Shown: positions 30,977 to 40,144, numbered from the stretch's first letter. The stretch: 64,000 nucleotides of DNA from CAXTEJ01 sp964243295 (GCA_964243295.1 CAXTEJ010000014.1:1-64000); one strand, 5' to 3'. The notes: generated by a model from the letters alone, not told the origin. A program made the numbers and translations.

Positions 30977-31855
30977 ACCGGCGGGCTTGGCGTAGCGGTC
31001 GCGCAGGATCGACCGCCGCCGGGTGCCCTCGCTGTTGGCGCCCTTCTGGATGAGCACCAGGTTGTGGTAGGCGTGCACCGCGGTGACGTGGAGGTCGGTG
31101 TACGTCGGCGCGTACGGCTCGTCGACGAACTCCTCGTAGTTCAGGCCGTCGACGAGGTCCTTGACCATGGCCATGCTCGTCGTCGGGTCGTGCCGGTCGT
31201 CGCTGCCCTGCCACTCGGGCCAGTACGACGTCTGCAGGTCCTCGATCGCGTAGATGCCGTCCTTGTGCAGCAACGGGAACAGCGTCTCGAAGCTGGTGCG
31301 CACGTGAGGCGACAGGTGGCTGCCGTCGTCGACGACGACGTCGAGCCGGCCGATCTGCTCGACGACCAGGCGCAGGGTGTCGGGTCGTGACTGGTCGGCG
31401 CGGAAGATGTGGATCCGCTCCTCCTGCAGCGCCGTCTTGTCGTGCAGGTCGAGGCCGAACACGCGGGCACGGGGGAAGAACGCCTTCCACATCCGCAGCG
31501 ACTCGCCCCCCTGCGTCGGGTCGGTGTAGCCGCCGACGCCGATCTCGAGCAGGTTGATGGGCTCGTCGCGCAGGTGGGCCAGGTGGGTCTGGTAGTGCTG
31601 GGCGTAGCGGTGCTGGCCCCACTTGTCGGTGCCGTGCAGCGCGGCGAGCTCGGGCAGGCTCGGCCGTGGCGCGGGCGGCGGGGGCGGCGGCGGCTCGGGC
31701 TCGGGCGGTGGGGCCAGCCGCTCGCGGGCGACCTCGAGGTCGTTCTCGAGCTGCGCCCAGACGGTGGCGGTCTTGCGGGTCAGGGTGAACCCGGCCCGAC
31801 GGGTGGCCTTGCGCAGCCGGGCGGAGACAGGCGGGACTCGGGACGGCTGGGGCAC
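30974..31855 (-). CDS. Class I SAM-dependent methyltransferase with Pro-rich N-terminal linker
   Basis: A 293-residue protein. The N-terminus is basic (SARLRKATRRAGFTLTRK), followed by a coiled stretch and a low-complexity linker of Pro and Glu (residues about 50-75). The catalytic part begins LAALHGTDKWGQHRYAQHYQTH and has INLLEIGVGGYTDP as the SAM motif I, ARVFGLDLHDK as motif II and VVVDDGSHLSPHV as the post-motif. This is the pattern of sugar O-methyltransferases of the tetracenomycin/mycinamicin (MycE/ElmM) group and of related cell-surface methyltransferases. Substrate unknown. GTG 31855 is a best guess; the reading frame stays open far upstream as a shadow of glnE. Confidence 0.82.
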   Translation of the reverse strand: MPQPSRVPPVSARLRKATRRAGFTLTRKTATVWAQLENDLEVARERLAPPPEPEPPPPPPPAPRPSLPELAALHGTDKWGQHRYAQHYQTHLAHLRDEPINLLEIGVGGYTDPTQGGESLRMWKAFFPRARVFGLDLHDKTALQEERIHIFRADQSRPDTLRLVVEQIGRLDVVVDDGSHLSPHVRTSFETLFPLLHKDGIYAIEDLQTSYWPEWQGSDDRHDPTTSMAMVKDLVDGLNYEEFVDEPYAPTYTDLHVTAVHAYHNLVLIQKGANSEGTRRRSILRDRYAKPAG

Positions 31856-31965
31856 CTGCGCACCTTCGGTCGGGGTCGGTGGTCGCCCACCGTACACAGC
31901 GGCGGCGCCTGCCCCAGGCAGCCTCGCCGGGTGCCCGCGTGGCGGTCCGTGGCGGGGCGTGTCAG

Positions 31966-32025
31966 GCGAGCGGCTGAGCGAGCGGTCGGGCGAGCGGCCG
32001 GGTGAGCGGCCGGGCGAGTGGGGTC
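31966..32025. repeat. 12-bp tandem repeat, five copies, upstream of glnE
   Basis: Consensus GCGAGCGGYCGG, with copies at 31966, 31978, 31990, 32002 and 32014. The inner three are nearly perfect and the outer two have diverged. The array ends 26 bp before the glnE start, so it lies in the leader or promoter. Confidence 0.8.
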
Positions 32026-32050
32026 GCGGCAGGCCGCTAGCGTGGACCAG

Positions 32051-35000
32051 GTGACCAGCGTCCGCTCCACGAGCCTCGCCGGCCGGCTGGCCCGGCTGGG
32101 GTTCGGGGACCCGGCGCGCGCCGCCACCGCGCTGGTCGACCCTGCGCTGCGGCCGCTGCTGCCGCCCGCGCAGGGCGGTGTGGTCGACGCGCCGGCCGAC
32201 ACCGGTGTCGACGAGGACCTGCTGCTCGACCTCGCCGACTCGCCCGACCCCGACATGGCCCTGCTGGGCCTGGTGCGGCTGCTGGAGTCGGTCGCGCGGG
32301 TGGCCGGCGGGCCGCGCGCCGCCGCGGGCCTCGACCGGCTGGTCGAGCGGCTGCGGCAGCCGTGCCCGCTGCGTCGCCGGCTGCTGGCTGTGCTCGGTTC
32401 GTCCGCCGCGCTCGCCGACCACCTCGCGCGCCACCCCGGCGACTGGGCCGTGCTCGAGGAGCAGGAGCCGCCGGACGAGACCGAGCTCCGCACCGCCCTG
32501 CTGAAGGCCGTCGGGGCCGACCCCGCTGCTGCGACGCCGGTCGCCCTGGAGGGTGGCCGCGCCGGGCACGACCGGCTGCGCCTGGCCTACCGGCGCCGGC
32601 TGCTGTCGATCGCGGGCCGCGACCTCGGGTGCCCGCACCCCACGGCGCTGATGCCCGCCGTCGGCCGCGAGCTGGCCGACCTCGCGGCGGCGGCGCTCGA
32701 GGCGGCCCTCGCGATCGCCCGCGCCGAGCTGCCCCCCGACGCCACCCCCTGCCGGCTCGCAGTCATCGGCATGGGCAAGTGCGGTGGGCGCGAGCTCAAC
32801 TACGTGAGCGACGTCGACGTGGTCTTCGTCGCCGAGCCGGTCCGGGCGGACGCCGGCTCCGCCGTGAGCGCGCCGGCGGGGCCCGGTTCGACGGCCGAGG
32901 AGCAGGCGGCGCTGGCGACGGCGACGCAGCTGGCGAGCGCGCTGATGCGCGCGTGCTCGGCGTCGACGTCCGAGGGGACGCTGTGGCCGGTCGACGCGGG
33001 GCTGCGGCCCGAGGGCAAGCAGGGCCCCCTGGTGCGCACGCTCGCCAGCCACCGCAGCTACTACGACCGCTGGGCCAAGACCTGGGAGTTCCAGGCGCTG
33101 CTCAAGGCGCGTCCGGTGGCCGGCGACCGCGAGCTCGGGCAGGCCTACGTCGACACCGTCGAACCGCTGGTGTGGCAGGCCGTGGCGCGCCCGCACTTCG
33201 TGCAGGACGTGCAGGCCATGCGCCGCCGCGTCGAGCAGCACCTGCCGCGAGCCGAGGCCGGGCGCGAGCTCAAGCTCGGGGTCGGGGGCCTGCGCGACGT
33301 CGAGTTCAGCGTCCAGCTGCTGCAGCTGGTGCACGGGCGCGACGACGCGACGCTGCGCGACCGCACCACGCTCACCGCTCTCGCGGCCCTCGCCGACGGC
33401 GGCTACGTCGGCCGCGACGACGCCGCGAGCCTCGACGCCGCCTACCGTCTGCTGCGCGCGCTCGAGCACCGCATCCAGCTGGTGCGGCTGCGGCGCACCC
33501 ACCTGATGCCGACCGCCGACGCCGACCTGCGCCGGCTCGGCCGCCAGCTCGCCCACCGGGCCGACCCCGCGCGCGCGGTGGTGGCGCAGTGGCAGCGGCA
33601 GGCGCGCGAGGTGCGCCGGCTGCACGAGCGGCTGTTCTACCGGCCCCTGCTCGGTGCCGTGGCGCAGCTGTCGTCGGACGACGTGGGGCTGAGCGCCGGT
33701 GCCGCCCGGCAGCGGCTCACGGCGCTGGGCTACCGCGACCCGACGGGTGCGCTGCGACACCTCGAGGCGCTGACGACCGGGATCCGGCGTCGCACCGCGA
33801 TCCAGCGCCACCTGCTGCCCGTCATGCTCGGGTGGTTCGCCGACGAGGCCGACCCCGACGCCGGGCTGCTCGCCTTCCGGCGGCTCAGCGACGAGCTGGG
33901 CGGCACCCACTGGTACCTGCGGATGCTGCGCGACCAGGCGGCCGCGGCGCAGAACCTCGCGCACGTGCTCGCCCGCAGCCGGTTCGCCGGCGAGCTGCTG
34001 CAGCACGCACCCGAGAGCGTGGCCGTGCTGGGCGACGACACCGGGCTGCGGCCGCGCCACGACGACGCGCTGCTCGCCGAGGTGCTCGGCGTGGTGGCGC
34101 GCCACGACGACCCGCAGCGCGCGGTGCTGGCCGGGCGCGGGGTGCGCCGCCGCGAGCTGTTCCGCATCGCCGCCGCCGACCTGCTCGGCCGGCTCGAGCT
34201 CGACGACGTCGAGCGCGCCCTGACGGCCGTCGGCGCGGCGGTGCTCGAGGGCGGGCTGCAGGCGGCCTGCCGCTCGGTGGAGCGTCAGCTCGGCACCGAG
34301 CTGCCGACCCGGGTGCTCGTGGTCGGCATGGGCCGCTTCGGTGGTCGCGAGCTCGGCTACGGCAGCGACGCCGACGTGCTCTTCGTGCACGACCCGCTGC
34401 CGGGCGCCGACGAGCAGGCGGCGCAGCAGGCGGCGCTGGCGGTGGCCGGTGAGCTGCGGCGGCTCATGGCGCTGCCCGGCCCCGACCCGTCGCTGCAGCT
34501 GGACGCCGACCTGCGGCCGGAGGGCAAGCAGGGCCCGCTGGTGCGCACCCTCGCGTCCTACCGCGCCTACTACGGGCGCTGGTCGCTGGTCTGGGAGGCG
34601 CAGGCGCTGCTGCGCGCCACGCCGCTGGCCGGCGACGCCCAGCTCGGCCGCGACTTCACGGCCCTGATCGACCCGGTGCGGTGGCCGTCAGGCGGCATCA
34701 GTGACTCCGACGTCCGCGAGGTGCGCCGGGTCAAGGCGCGCATCGAGGCTGAGCGGCTGCCGCGCGGCGGCGACCGCACCCGCCACCTCAAGCTGGGCCG
34801 GGGCGGCATGGCGGACGTCGAGTGGACCGTCCAGCTGCTGCAGCTGCGGCACGCCCACGAGGTGCCCGCGATGCGCCACACCGGCACCGTCACCGCGCTG
34901 CTCGCCGCCACGGACGCCGGGCTGCTGGCGCCCGCCGACGCCGAGGTGCTCGAGCGCGCCTGGACGCTCACCTCGCGGCTGCGCAACGCCGCGGTGCTCT

Positions 35001-35164
35001 GGCGCGGCCGGCCCGTCGACGCGCTGCCGAGCGACCTGCGCGACCTGGACGGGGTCGCTCGCATCGTCGGCTACCCGCCGCTGTCGCCGGCGCAGGTGAT
35101 CGACGACTACCAGCGCGTCACCCGGCGCGCCCGCCAGGTCGTGGATCGGGTCTTCTACGCCTGA
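32051..35164 (+). CDS. glnE: Bifunctional glutamine synthetase adenylyltransferase/adenylyl-removing enzyme
   Basis: A 1037-residue enzyme that adds and removes AMP on a tyrosine of glutamine synthetase. It has two nucleotidyltransferase domains: GMGKCGGRELNYVSDVDVVFV near residue 240 (adenylyl-removing half) and GMGRFGGRELGYGSDADVLFV near 760 (adenylylating half). Both keep the G-G...D-x-D metal motif. Each is followed by RPEGKQGPLVRTLAS and KLGVGGLRDVEF or KLGRGGMADVEW. Length matches actinobacterial GlnE. GTG 32051 was chosen over the upstream frame. The 3' end overlaps the convergent phosphatase gene by 10 bp. Confidence 0.96.
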   Translation: MTSVRSTSLAGRLARLGFGDPARAATALVDPALRPLLPPAQGGVVDAPADTGVDEDLLLDLADSPDPDMALLGLVRLLESVARVAGGPRAAAGLDRLVERLRQPCPLRRRLLAVLGSSAALADHLARHPGDWAVLEEQEPPDETELRTALLKAVGADPAAATPVALEGGRAGHDRLRLAYRRRLLSIAGRDLGCPHPTALMPAVGRELADLAAAALEAALAIARAELPPDATPCRLAVIGMGKCGGRELNYVSDVDVVFVAEPVRADAGSAVSAPAGPGSTAEEQAALATATQLASALMRACSASTSEGTLWPVDAGLRPEGKQGPLVRTLASHRSYYDRWAKTWEFQALLKARPVAGDRELGQAYVDTVEPLVWQAVARPHFVQDVQAMRRRVEQHLPRAEAGRELKLGVGGLRDVEFSVQLLQLVHGRDDATLRDRTTLTALAALADGGYVGRDDAASLDAAYRLLRALEHRIQLVRLRRTHLMPTADADLRRLGRQLAHRADPARAVVAQWQRQAREVRRLHERLFYRPLLGAVAQLSSDDVGLSAGAARQRLTALGYRDPTGALRHLEALTTGIRRRTAIQRHLLPVMLGWFADEADPDAGLLAFRRLSDELGGTHWYLRMLRDQAAAAQNLAHVLARSRFAGELLQHAPESVAVLGDDTGLRPRHDDALLAEVLGVVARHDDPQRAVLAGRGVRRRELFRIAAADLLGRLELDDVERALTAVGAAVLEGGLQAACRSVERQLGTELPTRVLVVGMGRFGGRELGYGSDADVLFVHDPLPGADEQAAQQAALAVAGELRRLMALPGPDPSLQLDADLRPEGKQGPLVRTLASYRAYYGRWSLVWEAQALLRATPLAGDAQLGRDFTALIDPVRWPSGGISDSDVREVRRVKARIEAERLPRGGDRTRHLKLGRGGMADVEWTVQLLQLRHAHEVPAMRHTGTVTALLAATDAGLLAPADAEVLERAWTLTSRLRNAAVLWRGRPVDALPSDLRDLDGVARIVGYPPLSPAQVIDDYQRVTRRARQVVDRVFYA

Positions 35165-38073
35165 GCCGGCTGGTCCGTGCCGTCGCGGTGCTCGCCCGCA
35201 GCCAGCAGCCGCACCGCGAGCAGGGCGACGTCGTCGGCCGGCCGGCCCCCGCCGACGAGAGCCCTCAGCACCTCGTCGGCCAGGGTGTGCAGCGGCTGGT
35301 CGGCGAGCCCACCGAGCACCTGCTCCAGCCGGGCGGTGTCGGCGTCGAGGTCGCTGCCGCGCCGCTCGACCAGGCCGTCGGTGTAGAGCACGAGGGTGTC
35401 ACCGGCCCGCAGCTCGATGACGTGGTTGTGGCGGGGCGTGGCGGGGTCGATGCCGAGCAGCAGGTCGGCCCGGCGGTCCAGGGCGGTGACCCGGCCGCCT
35501 GCGTGCACGACGACCGGCGCGGGGTGGCCGGCGTTCGACCACGTCAGCCGCCAGCACGGCTGCGGCCCGTCGACCGGCTCCAGCCGGGCGAGGACGACGG
35601 TCGCCATGGTGGTGATGGACAGCCCCCGCATGGCCCGGTCGACCCGGCTGAGCACCGAGGCGGCGCCGTCGTCGGACTCGTGGGCGAAGCCCCGCAGCAG
35701 GGGTGCGAGCTGGGCCTGCCAGCTGGTGGCGAGCGAGTCGTGCCCAGCGACGTCACCGATGGCGACGAGGGCGCCGCCGCCCGGTGTCGCCGAGCCCCAG
35801 TAGAAGTCGCCGCCCACCTGCGCCTCATGGGCCGCGGGCACGTAGCGCGAGGTGATGTCGAGACCCGGCACCACGGGCAGCGGCGGCAGCAGGTGGCGCT
35901 GCAGCAGCTCGGCGGTGCTGCGCTGCCGGCCGTACATCTGCGCGTTGTCGATGGCGAGGCCGGCGCGGCGTCCGACCTCGGTGGCGGTCTCGAGGTCGGC
36001 CTGGCTGAAGGGCGGGTGGCCGTCGGCGCCCGACAGCACGATGACGCCCAGCACGCGGTCGCGGCTGGTCAGCGGCACGACCATCAGGTGCCGGCTGCCG
36101 ATGCGCCGCAGCAGCCGGGTCAGCTCGTCATCGGCCCAGCTGCTGCCCAGCGCCTCGTCGGTGGCGTCGTTGGACAGGATCGGCAGCCCGGTGCGGACCA
36201 CGCGCTCGGACCGCGACGTCGCGTCGGCGCTGCTGGTGTGCAGGGTGGTGAACCGCTCGACGTCGGCGACCAGGGTGGCGTCGCGGTGGGTGACGACCGA
36301 GTGGTGGCGCCGGCCGTCGCCGTCGACGAGGGTGACGGCCGCCCAGTCGGCGAGCCGGGGCACGAGCAGCTCGAGGAGCCGGCTGAGGGCCTCGTCGACG
36401 TCGAGGGTGCTGACCAGGGCCCGCGTCATCTCGCTGAGCAGCTCCAGCCGCTCACGGGCGCTGCGGGCCTCGGCGAGCGCCTGCTGCTGCTCCTGCGCCC
36501 CGCGGTGGCGGGCGGTGATGTCGTGCAGCACGACGCTGAGCCCCTCGGGCGTCGCCCAGGTGCGGATCTCGAACCGGCCGTAGGGCGGTCCCGGCCGGTT
36601 GGCCTCGATCGTCTGCGGGTGGCCGCCGCGCATCGCCTCGACCATCGTGCGCTCGTAGTCGCCGCCCACCGCCTGGGGGAAGACCTCCCACAGCACCTGC
36701 CCGACCAGCTCGGACGACGACCGGCCCAGCACCTGCTCGGCCTGGGCGTTGAGGTGGGTGAAGCGCCACTCGCGGTCGAGGCTGTAGTAGGCGTCGGTCA
36801 TCCACTCGATGACGCCCTGCAACCGGTCGCGCCACTCATGGACGTTGGTCGAGTCGAACGCGGCGCCCACGAACCGCACACCCCGCTCGGTCACCAGCCG
36901 CCGGCCCCGGGCGCTGATCCAGCGCACCTGCCCGTCGGGCAGCACGGTGCGGTACTCCTCGACGAACTCGCCGCCGTGCCGCACGACCGCGTCGACCGCG
37001 TCGGCGACCCGGCGCGCGTCGAGCTCGTGGACGCGGTCGGAGAAGTCGTCCAGGTGGCCACCGAAGCTGCGGCGGTCGTGGCCGAACATCTCGAGCAGCC
37101 GGTCGCTCCACCACAGCCGTCCGGTGGTCGGATCGAGCTCGAAGCCGCCGACGTCGGCGGCGCCGAGGGCGACCTCCAGGCGGGTGGAGCTGAGGGCGAG
37201 GTCGGCGCTGACGGCGCGCAGCTCGAGCTCGGCGCTCGCGCTGCGCGCCAGCCGCTGCAGCACGGCCACCTCGGCCGGCGACCACTCGCGGCCCGCGACC
37301 TGGTCGACCGACAGCACCCCGACGGGCATGTCGCCGATCAGCAGCGGCACCCCGAGGTAGCCGCCGATACCGCGCACGCTGCCGCGCACCCGCGGGTCGC
37401 CCTGCACGTCGGGCACCGATCCGAGCCCGGTGCGCAGCGTCAGGTCGGTGAGCGCGCGCCGGTACTCGGCGGCCGCGGGGTCGTCGCTGCCGGTCGAGCC
37501 GGCCATGACCTCGGTGAGCGAGCGCAGCGAGGCCTGCGCGTAGTCGACGGCCAGGACGTCGCGGGCGAGCTCGACGAAGTCCTGCAGCACGTCGGCGTCG
37601 AGCCCCAGACCGAGCAGCCGGTTGACTGCGGCGAGGCGCTCGGGGTCGTCCAGCGCCGGCCGCACCTGCAGCGACAGCCACATCTGCTTGCCCTCGGGGG
37701 TGTCGCGCATGCCCCAGTCGTGCGCGAGCGCGCTCACGATCAGCAGGCCGCGGCCGCCGTCCACGCGCTCGAGGTCACGCTCGGCGACGTAGCGGTGGCC
37801 GGCGTCCAGGCCGTCCGTCGAGGGTGGCGGCGCGGGCGCGGTGTCGTCGACCGCCACCTCCACGGTGCCCGCCGACGCGTCGTAGGTGAGCGTGACCTGC
37901 GCGGCGCTGCCCGCGTGCAGCATGGCGTTCGTCGCGAGCTCGCTGACGACCAGCACCACGGTGTCGGCGTGGGCGTCCAGCCCCCACGAGCGCACCGTGT
38001 CACCGGCCCAGCGCCGCGCCGCCCTCACGTGCGCGACATCGGGGCCGAACATGGCGCTCACCGCACGTGGCAC
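35155..38073 (-). CDS. Multi-domain PP2C/SpoIIE phosphatase with HATPase, GAF and PAS domains
   Basis: A 972-residue signalling protein. Order: a GHKL anti-sigma-type ATPase (residues ~8-130; N-box ELATNAMLHAG, G-box DGGRGLLIV), a GAF-like domain (~150-300), PAS (~310-420; EYRTVLPDGQVRWISARG), PAS (~430-550; WRFTHLNAQAEQVLG), GAF (~570-720; LIDNAQ-type end VGRRAGLAIDNAQMYG) and a C-terminal SpoIIE phosphatase (~740-960; GGDFYWG, VAIGDVAGHD, YTDGLVERRG). Such proteins combine the kinase and phosphatase of a partner-switching pathway toward an anti-anti-sigma factor. No STAS partner is nearby. GTG 38073 was chosen; ATG 38052 is an alternative. Confidence 0.88.
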   Translation of the reverse strand: MPRAVSAMFGPDVAHVRAARRWAGDTVRSWGLDAHADTVVLVVSELATNAMLHAGSAAQVTLTYDASAGTVEVAVDDTAPAPPPSTDGLDAGHRYVAERDLERVDGGRGLLIVSALAHDWGMRDTPEGKQMWLSLQVRPALDDPERLAAVNRLLGLGLDADVLQDFVELARDVLAVDYAQASLRSLTEVMAGSTGSDDPAAAEYRRALTDLTLRTGLGSVPDVQGDPRVRGSVRGIGGYLGVPLLIGDMPVGVLSVDQVAGREWSPAEVAVLQRLARSASAELELRAVSADLALSSTRLEVALGAADVGGFELDPTTGRLWWSDRLLEMFGHDRRSFGGHLDDFSDRVHELDARRVADAVDAVVRHGGEFVEEYRTVLPDGQVRWISARGRRLVTERGVRFVGAAFDSTNVHEWRDRLQGVIEWMTDAYYSLDREWRFTHLNAQAEQVLGRSSSELVGQVLWEVFPQAVGGDYERTMVEAMRGGHPQTIEANRPGPPYGRFEIRTWATPEGLSVVLHDITARHRGAQEQQQALAEARSARERLELLSEMTRALVSTLDVDEALSRLLELLVPRLADWAAVTLVDGDGRRHHSVVTHRDATLVADVERFTTLHTSSADATSRSERVVRTGLPILSNDATDEALGSSWADDELTRLLRRIGSRHLMVVPLTSRDRVLGVIVLSGADGHPPFSQADLETATEVGRRAGLAIDNAQMYGRQRSTAELLQRHLLPPLPVVPGLDITSRYVPAAHEAQVGGDFYWGSATPGGGALVAIGDVAGHDSLATSWQAQLAPLLRGFAHESDDGAASVLSRVDRAMRGLSITTMATVVLARLEPVDGPQPCWRLTWSNAGHPAPVVVHAGGRVTALDRRADLLLGIDPATPRHNHVIELRAGDTLVLYTDGLVERRGSDLDADTARLEQVLGGLADQPLHTLADEVLRALVGGGRPADDVALLAVRLLAAGEHRDGTDQPAQA

Positions 38074-38198
38074 CGCTGCCCCCTTTGCCCTGCGGCCTCC
38101 CGCGCCCGCCGCCCGAGCGCAACCGGTCCATCGTGCCAGGTGGGGCGGCGTGTGCCCCCTCGCGGCGCGGTCGGCAAGCCGGTCACCACCGGACGCCG

Positions 38199-38204
38199 TA
38201 GCGT
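38199..38204 (+). promoter_or_regulatory. -10 hexamer TAGCGT of the ATP-grasp gene
   Basis: TAGCGT ends 7 nt before GTG 38212; leaderless type, and it supports that start. Confidence 0.45.
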
Positions 38205-38211
38205 TCCGCGC

Positions 38212-39351
38212 GTGCGGGCACTGGTCGTCGAGCAGGGGTGGAGCAGGGGGGCGCTGGCCGCGGTGCGGGCCCTGGCCGCGGCCGCGTGGACGGTCGGGGT
38301 GGCTGCCCCGCAGGCTGGCGGGCTGGCGTGGTCGTCGCTCGCTGCACGTCACCGACACCTGGTGCGCGGCGTCGCCGACGGCGTCGACGGCTTCGTCGCG
38401 TCGGTGGCCGGCGTCGTGCGGCGCGGCGGCTACGACGTCGTGTTCGGCGCGGGGGAGGCCGAGCTGCTCGCCCTGTCGGCCGGCCGCGACCAGCTGCCCG
38501 CCGTGTTCCCCCACGCGCCGCACGACGTCGTGCTGCGCGCGGTCGACAAGGCCAGCCTCGCCGAGGCCGCGGTCGGCGTCGGCCTGGGCGTGCCGGAGGT
38601 GATCGGGGCCGACGACGTGCCCGACGAGCACACCCCCGTGGTGGTGAAGGCGCGGCTGCACGCCCGACCCGACGTCGTCGGCGCCCCGCCACGCATCGAC
38701 ACCACCGTGGTGGTCGGGCGGACGGCGGTGCTCGCGCGCACCCAGGAGATCCGCGAGGTCGGCGGCGACCCGCAGGTGCAGCGGTTCCACACCGGCACCC
38801 TCGTCGCCTACAGCGCCGTCCGGGCCCACGACGGCGTCGTCGCCGAGAGCCTGCAGCAGGCCGCCCGCATCTGGCCGACAGGTGCGGGCGCGAGCTGCCG
38901 CGCCACCACGCTGCCCGTGGGCCCCTCGGTGACCGGACCGACCGGCGAGCTGGCCCGTCGCTCCGCCGCGCTGCTGGACGCGCTCGGCTGGTTCGGGCTC
39001 GCCGAGCTGCAGTACCTCGTGGGCGCCGACGGCGTGCCGCGGCTGATCGACCTCAACGGCCGCTTCTACGGGTCGCTGTCGCTCGCCGTCCGCGCCGGCG
39101 CCAACCTGCCTGCGGCGTGGGCCGACCTCGCCGTCGGGCGGCGGACCGCCGCGGTGGTGCGAGCCCGCGCCGGCGTGCGCTACCAGTGGGGCACGGCCGA
39201 CGTCCGGCGTGCTCTCGCCGAGCGGCGCGGCGGGCTGCTCGCCGACCTGGCCGGCACCGCCGCCTACGGCGTGGGCGCCGGGCACAGCGTGGCCGACGTC
39301 CGCGACCCGTGGCCCGCGGTCGCCCGGCTGCGGGACGCTCTGGGCAGCTGA
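38212..39351 (+). CDS. ATP-grasp enzyme of unknown substrate
   Basis: A 379-residue protein with an ATP-grasp layout. An N-terminal Rossmann-like region (RALVVEQGWSRGALAAVRAL, then DVVFGAGEAELLAL), a lid (DKASLAEAAVGVGLGVPEVIGADD, PVVVKARLH), and the metal-binding end FGLAELQYLVGADGVPRLIDLNGRFYGSLSLAVRAGANLP, in which Glu and Asn-Gly-Arg coordinate Mg. This resembles carbamoyl-phosphate-synthase-like and carboxylate-amine ligases. No clustered biosynthetic genes indicate the product. Genes on both sides are on the opposite strand, so it is probably monocistronic. Confidence 0.82.
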   Translation: MRALVVEQGWSRGALAAVRALAAAAWTVGVAAPQAGGLAWSSLAARHRHLVRGVADGVDGFVASVAGVVRRGGYDVVFGAGEAELLALSAGRDQLPAVFPHAPHDVVLRAVDKASLAEAAVGVGLGVPEVIGADDVPDEHTPVVVKARLHARPDVVGAPPRIDTTVVVGRTAVLARTQEIREVGGDPQVQRFHTGTLVAYSAVRAHDGVVAESLQQAARIWPTGAGASCRATTLPVGPSVTGPTGELARRSAALLDALGWFGLAELQYLVGADGVPRLIDLNGRFYGSLSLAVRAGANLPAAWADLAVGRRTAAVVRARAGVRYQWGTADVRRALAERRGGLLADLAGTAAYGVGAGHSVADVRDPWPAVARLRDALGS

Positions 39352-39355
39352 GCGG

Positions 39356-39988
39356 TCAGCGCAGGTGCGAGCTGTCGTCGTAGCGCACCAGGTGGGCGCC
39401 GGTGCCGTCGGCGTCGAGCCGCACCTCGGTCACGGACGTCGGCCCGTGCACCATGCGGTGCACCGACGTCAGGGGCGCCTCGAGCACCGCGAGCACCGAC
39501 AGCCGGACCGGGTACAGGTGGCTCACGACGACCGCGGTGCCGCTCGGGTGGCGCTGTCGCAGCCGCTCGCGCGCCGCGGCCACGCGGGTGGCGACCTGCG
39601 CGACCGACTCACCGCCCGGCGCGGCGAGCTCGGGGTCGAGGCGCCACCGGGCCAGCAGCCCGGGATCGCGCCGCTCGACCTCCTCACCGGTCAGCCCCTC
39701 CCAGCCACCGAAGTCGATCTCGCGCAGGTCGTCGTCGGTCTGCACCTGCAGCCCCAGCGCGCCAGCCACGGCCTGCGCGGTCTGCTGCGCCCGGCGGACC
39801 GGGCTGCTGACGACCGCGGCCACCGGCCCGCGCGCGCCGGCCAGCCGCGCGGCCACGGCCGCCGCCTGCCGCTCGCCCACCTCGGACAGTGGCGGGCTGG
39901 CGCCCGTGCAGCCGCTGTAGCGGCGTTCGGCGGTGTGGGCGGTCGCGCCGTGCCGCACGAGCAGCAGCGTCGTCCCGGCTGGCGTCAT
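39356..39988 (-). CDS. Histidine phosphatase family protein
   Basis: A 210-residue phosphoglycerate-mutase-like phosphatase. LLLVRHGATAHTAERRYSG has the RHG phosphohistidine motif, SSPVRRAQQTAQAV the second Arg, LREIDFGGWEGLTGEEV the Glu loop, and VVVSHLYPVRL the second catalytic His. The pattern is close to that of CobC/alpha-ribazole phosphatases and broad small phosphatases. Substrate unknown. It is convergent with the ATP-grasp gene with only 4 bp between. ATG 39988 was chosen from the family start MTPAGTTLLLVRHG. Confidence 0.9.
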   Translation of the reverse strand: MTPAGTTLLLVRHGATAHTAERRYSGCTGASPPLSEVGERQAAAVAARLAGARGPVAAVVSSPVRRAQQTAQAVAGALGLQVQTDDDLREIDFGGWEGLTGEEVERRDPGLLARWRLDPELAAPGGESVAQVATRVAAARERLRQRHPSGTAVVVSHLYPVRLSVLAVLEAPLTSVHRMVHGPTSVTEVRLDADGTGAHLVRYDDSSHLR

Positions 39989-40144
39989 CAGGTGGCTCTC
40001 GTCCCGGCGAGGAAGGCGCGGGACCGTCGCCGCATCGCCCACCCTACGGGCCCTGTCCGCGGCGGTCGTGAGGCCGGTGCCGCGGTGCCGGCGCCTGCAG
40101 GAGGTGGGCCCATCGCCGCTCGCCGGACGACGGTGGGCGCGGTG

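Noticed and set aside
31856..34390. Minus-strand extension of the methyltransferase
   Set aside because: It is the antisense frame of glnE, with no recognisable domain.
34822..38211. Large plus-strand open frame upstream of the ATP-grasp gene
   Set aside because: It is the antisense shadow of glnE and the phosphatase with His/Arg/Gly-rich translation. High GC produces such open frames throughout the window.
38074..39285. N-terminal extension of the SpoIIE phosphatase on the minus strand
   Set aside because: It runs through the coding strand of the ATP-grasp gene and has no domain. The family start lies at 38052-38073.
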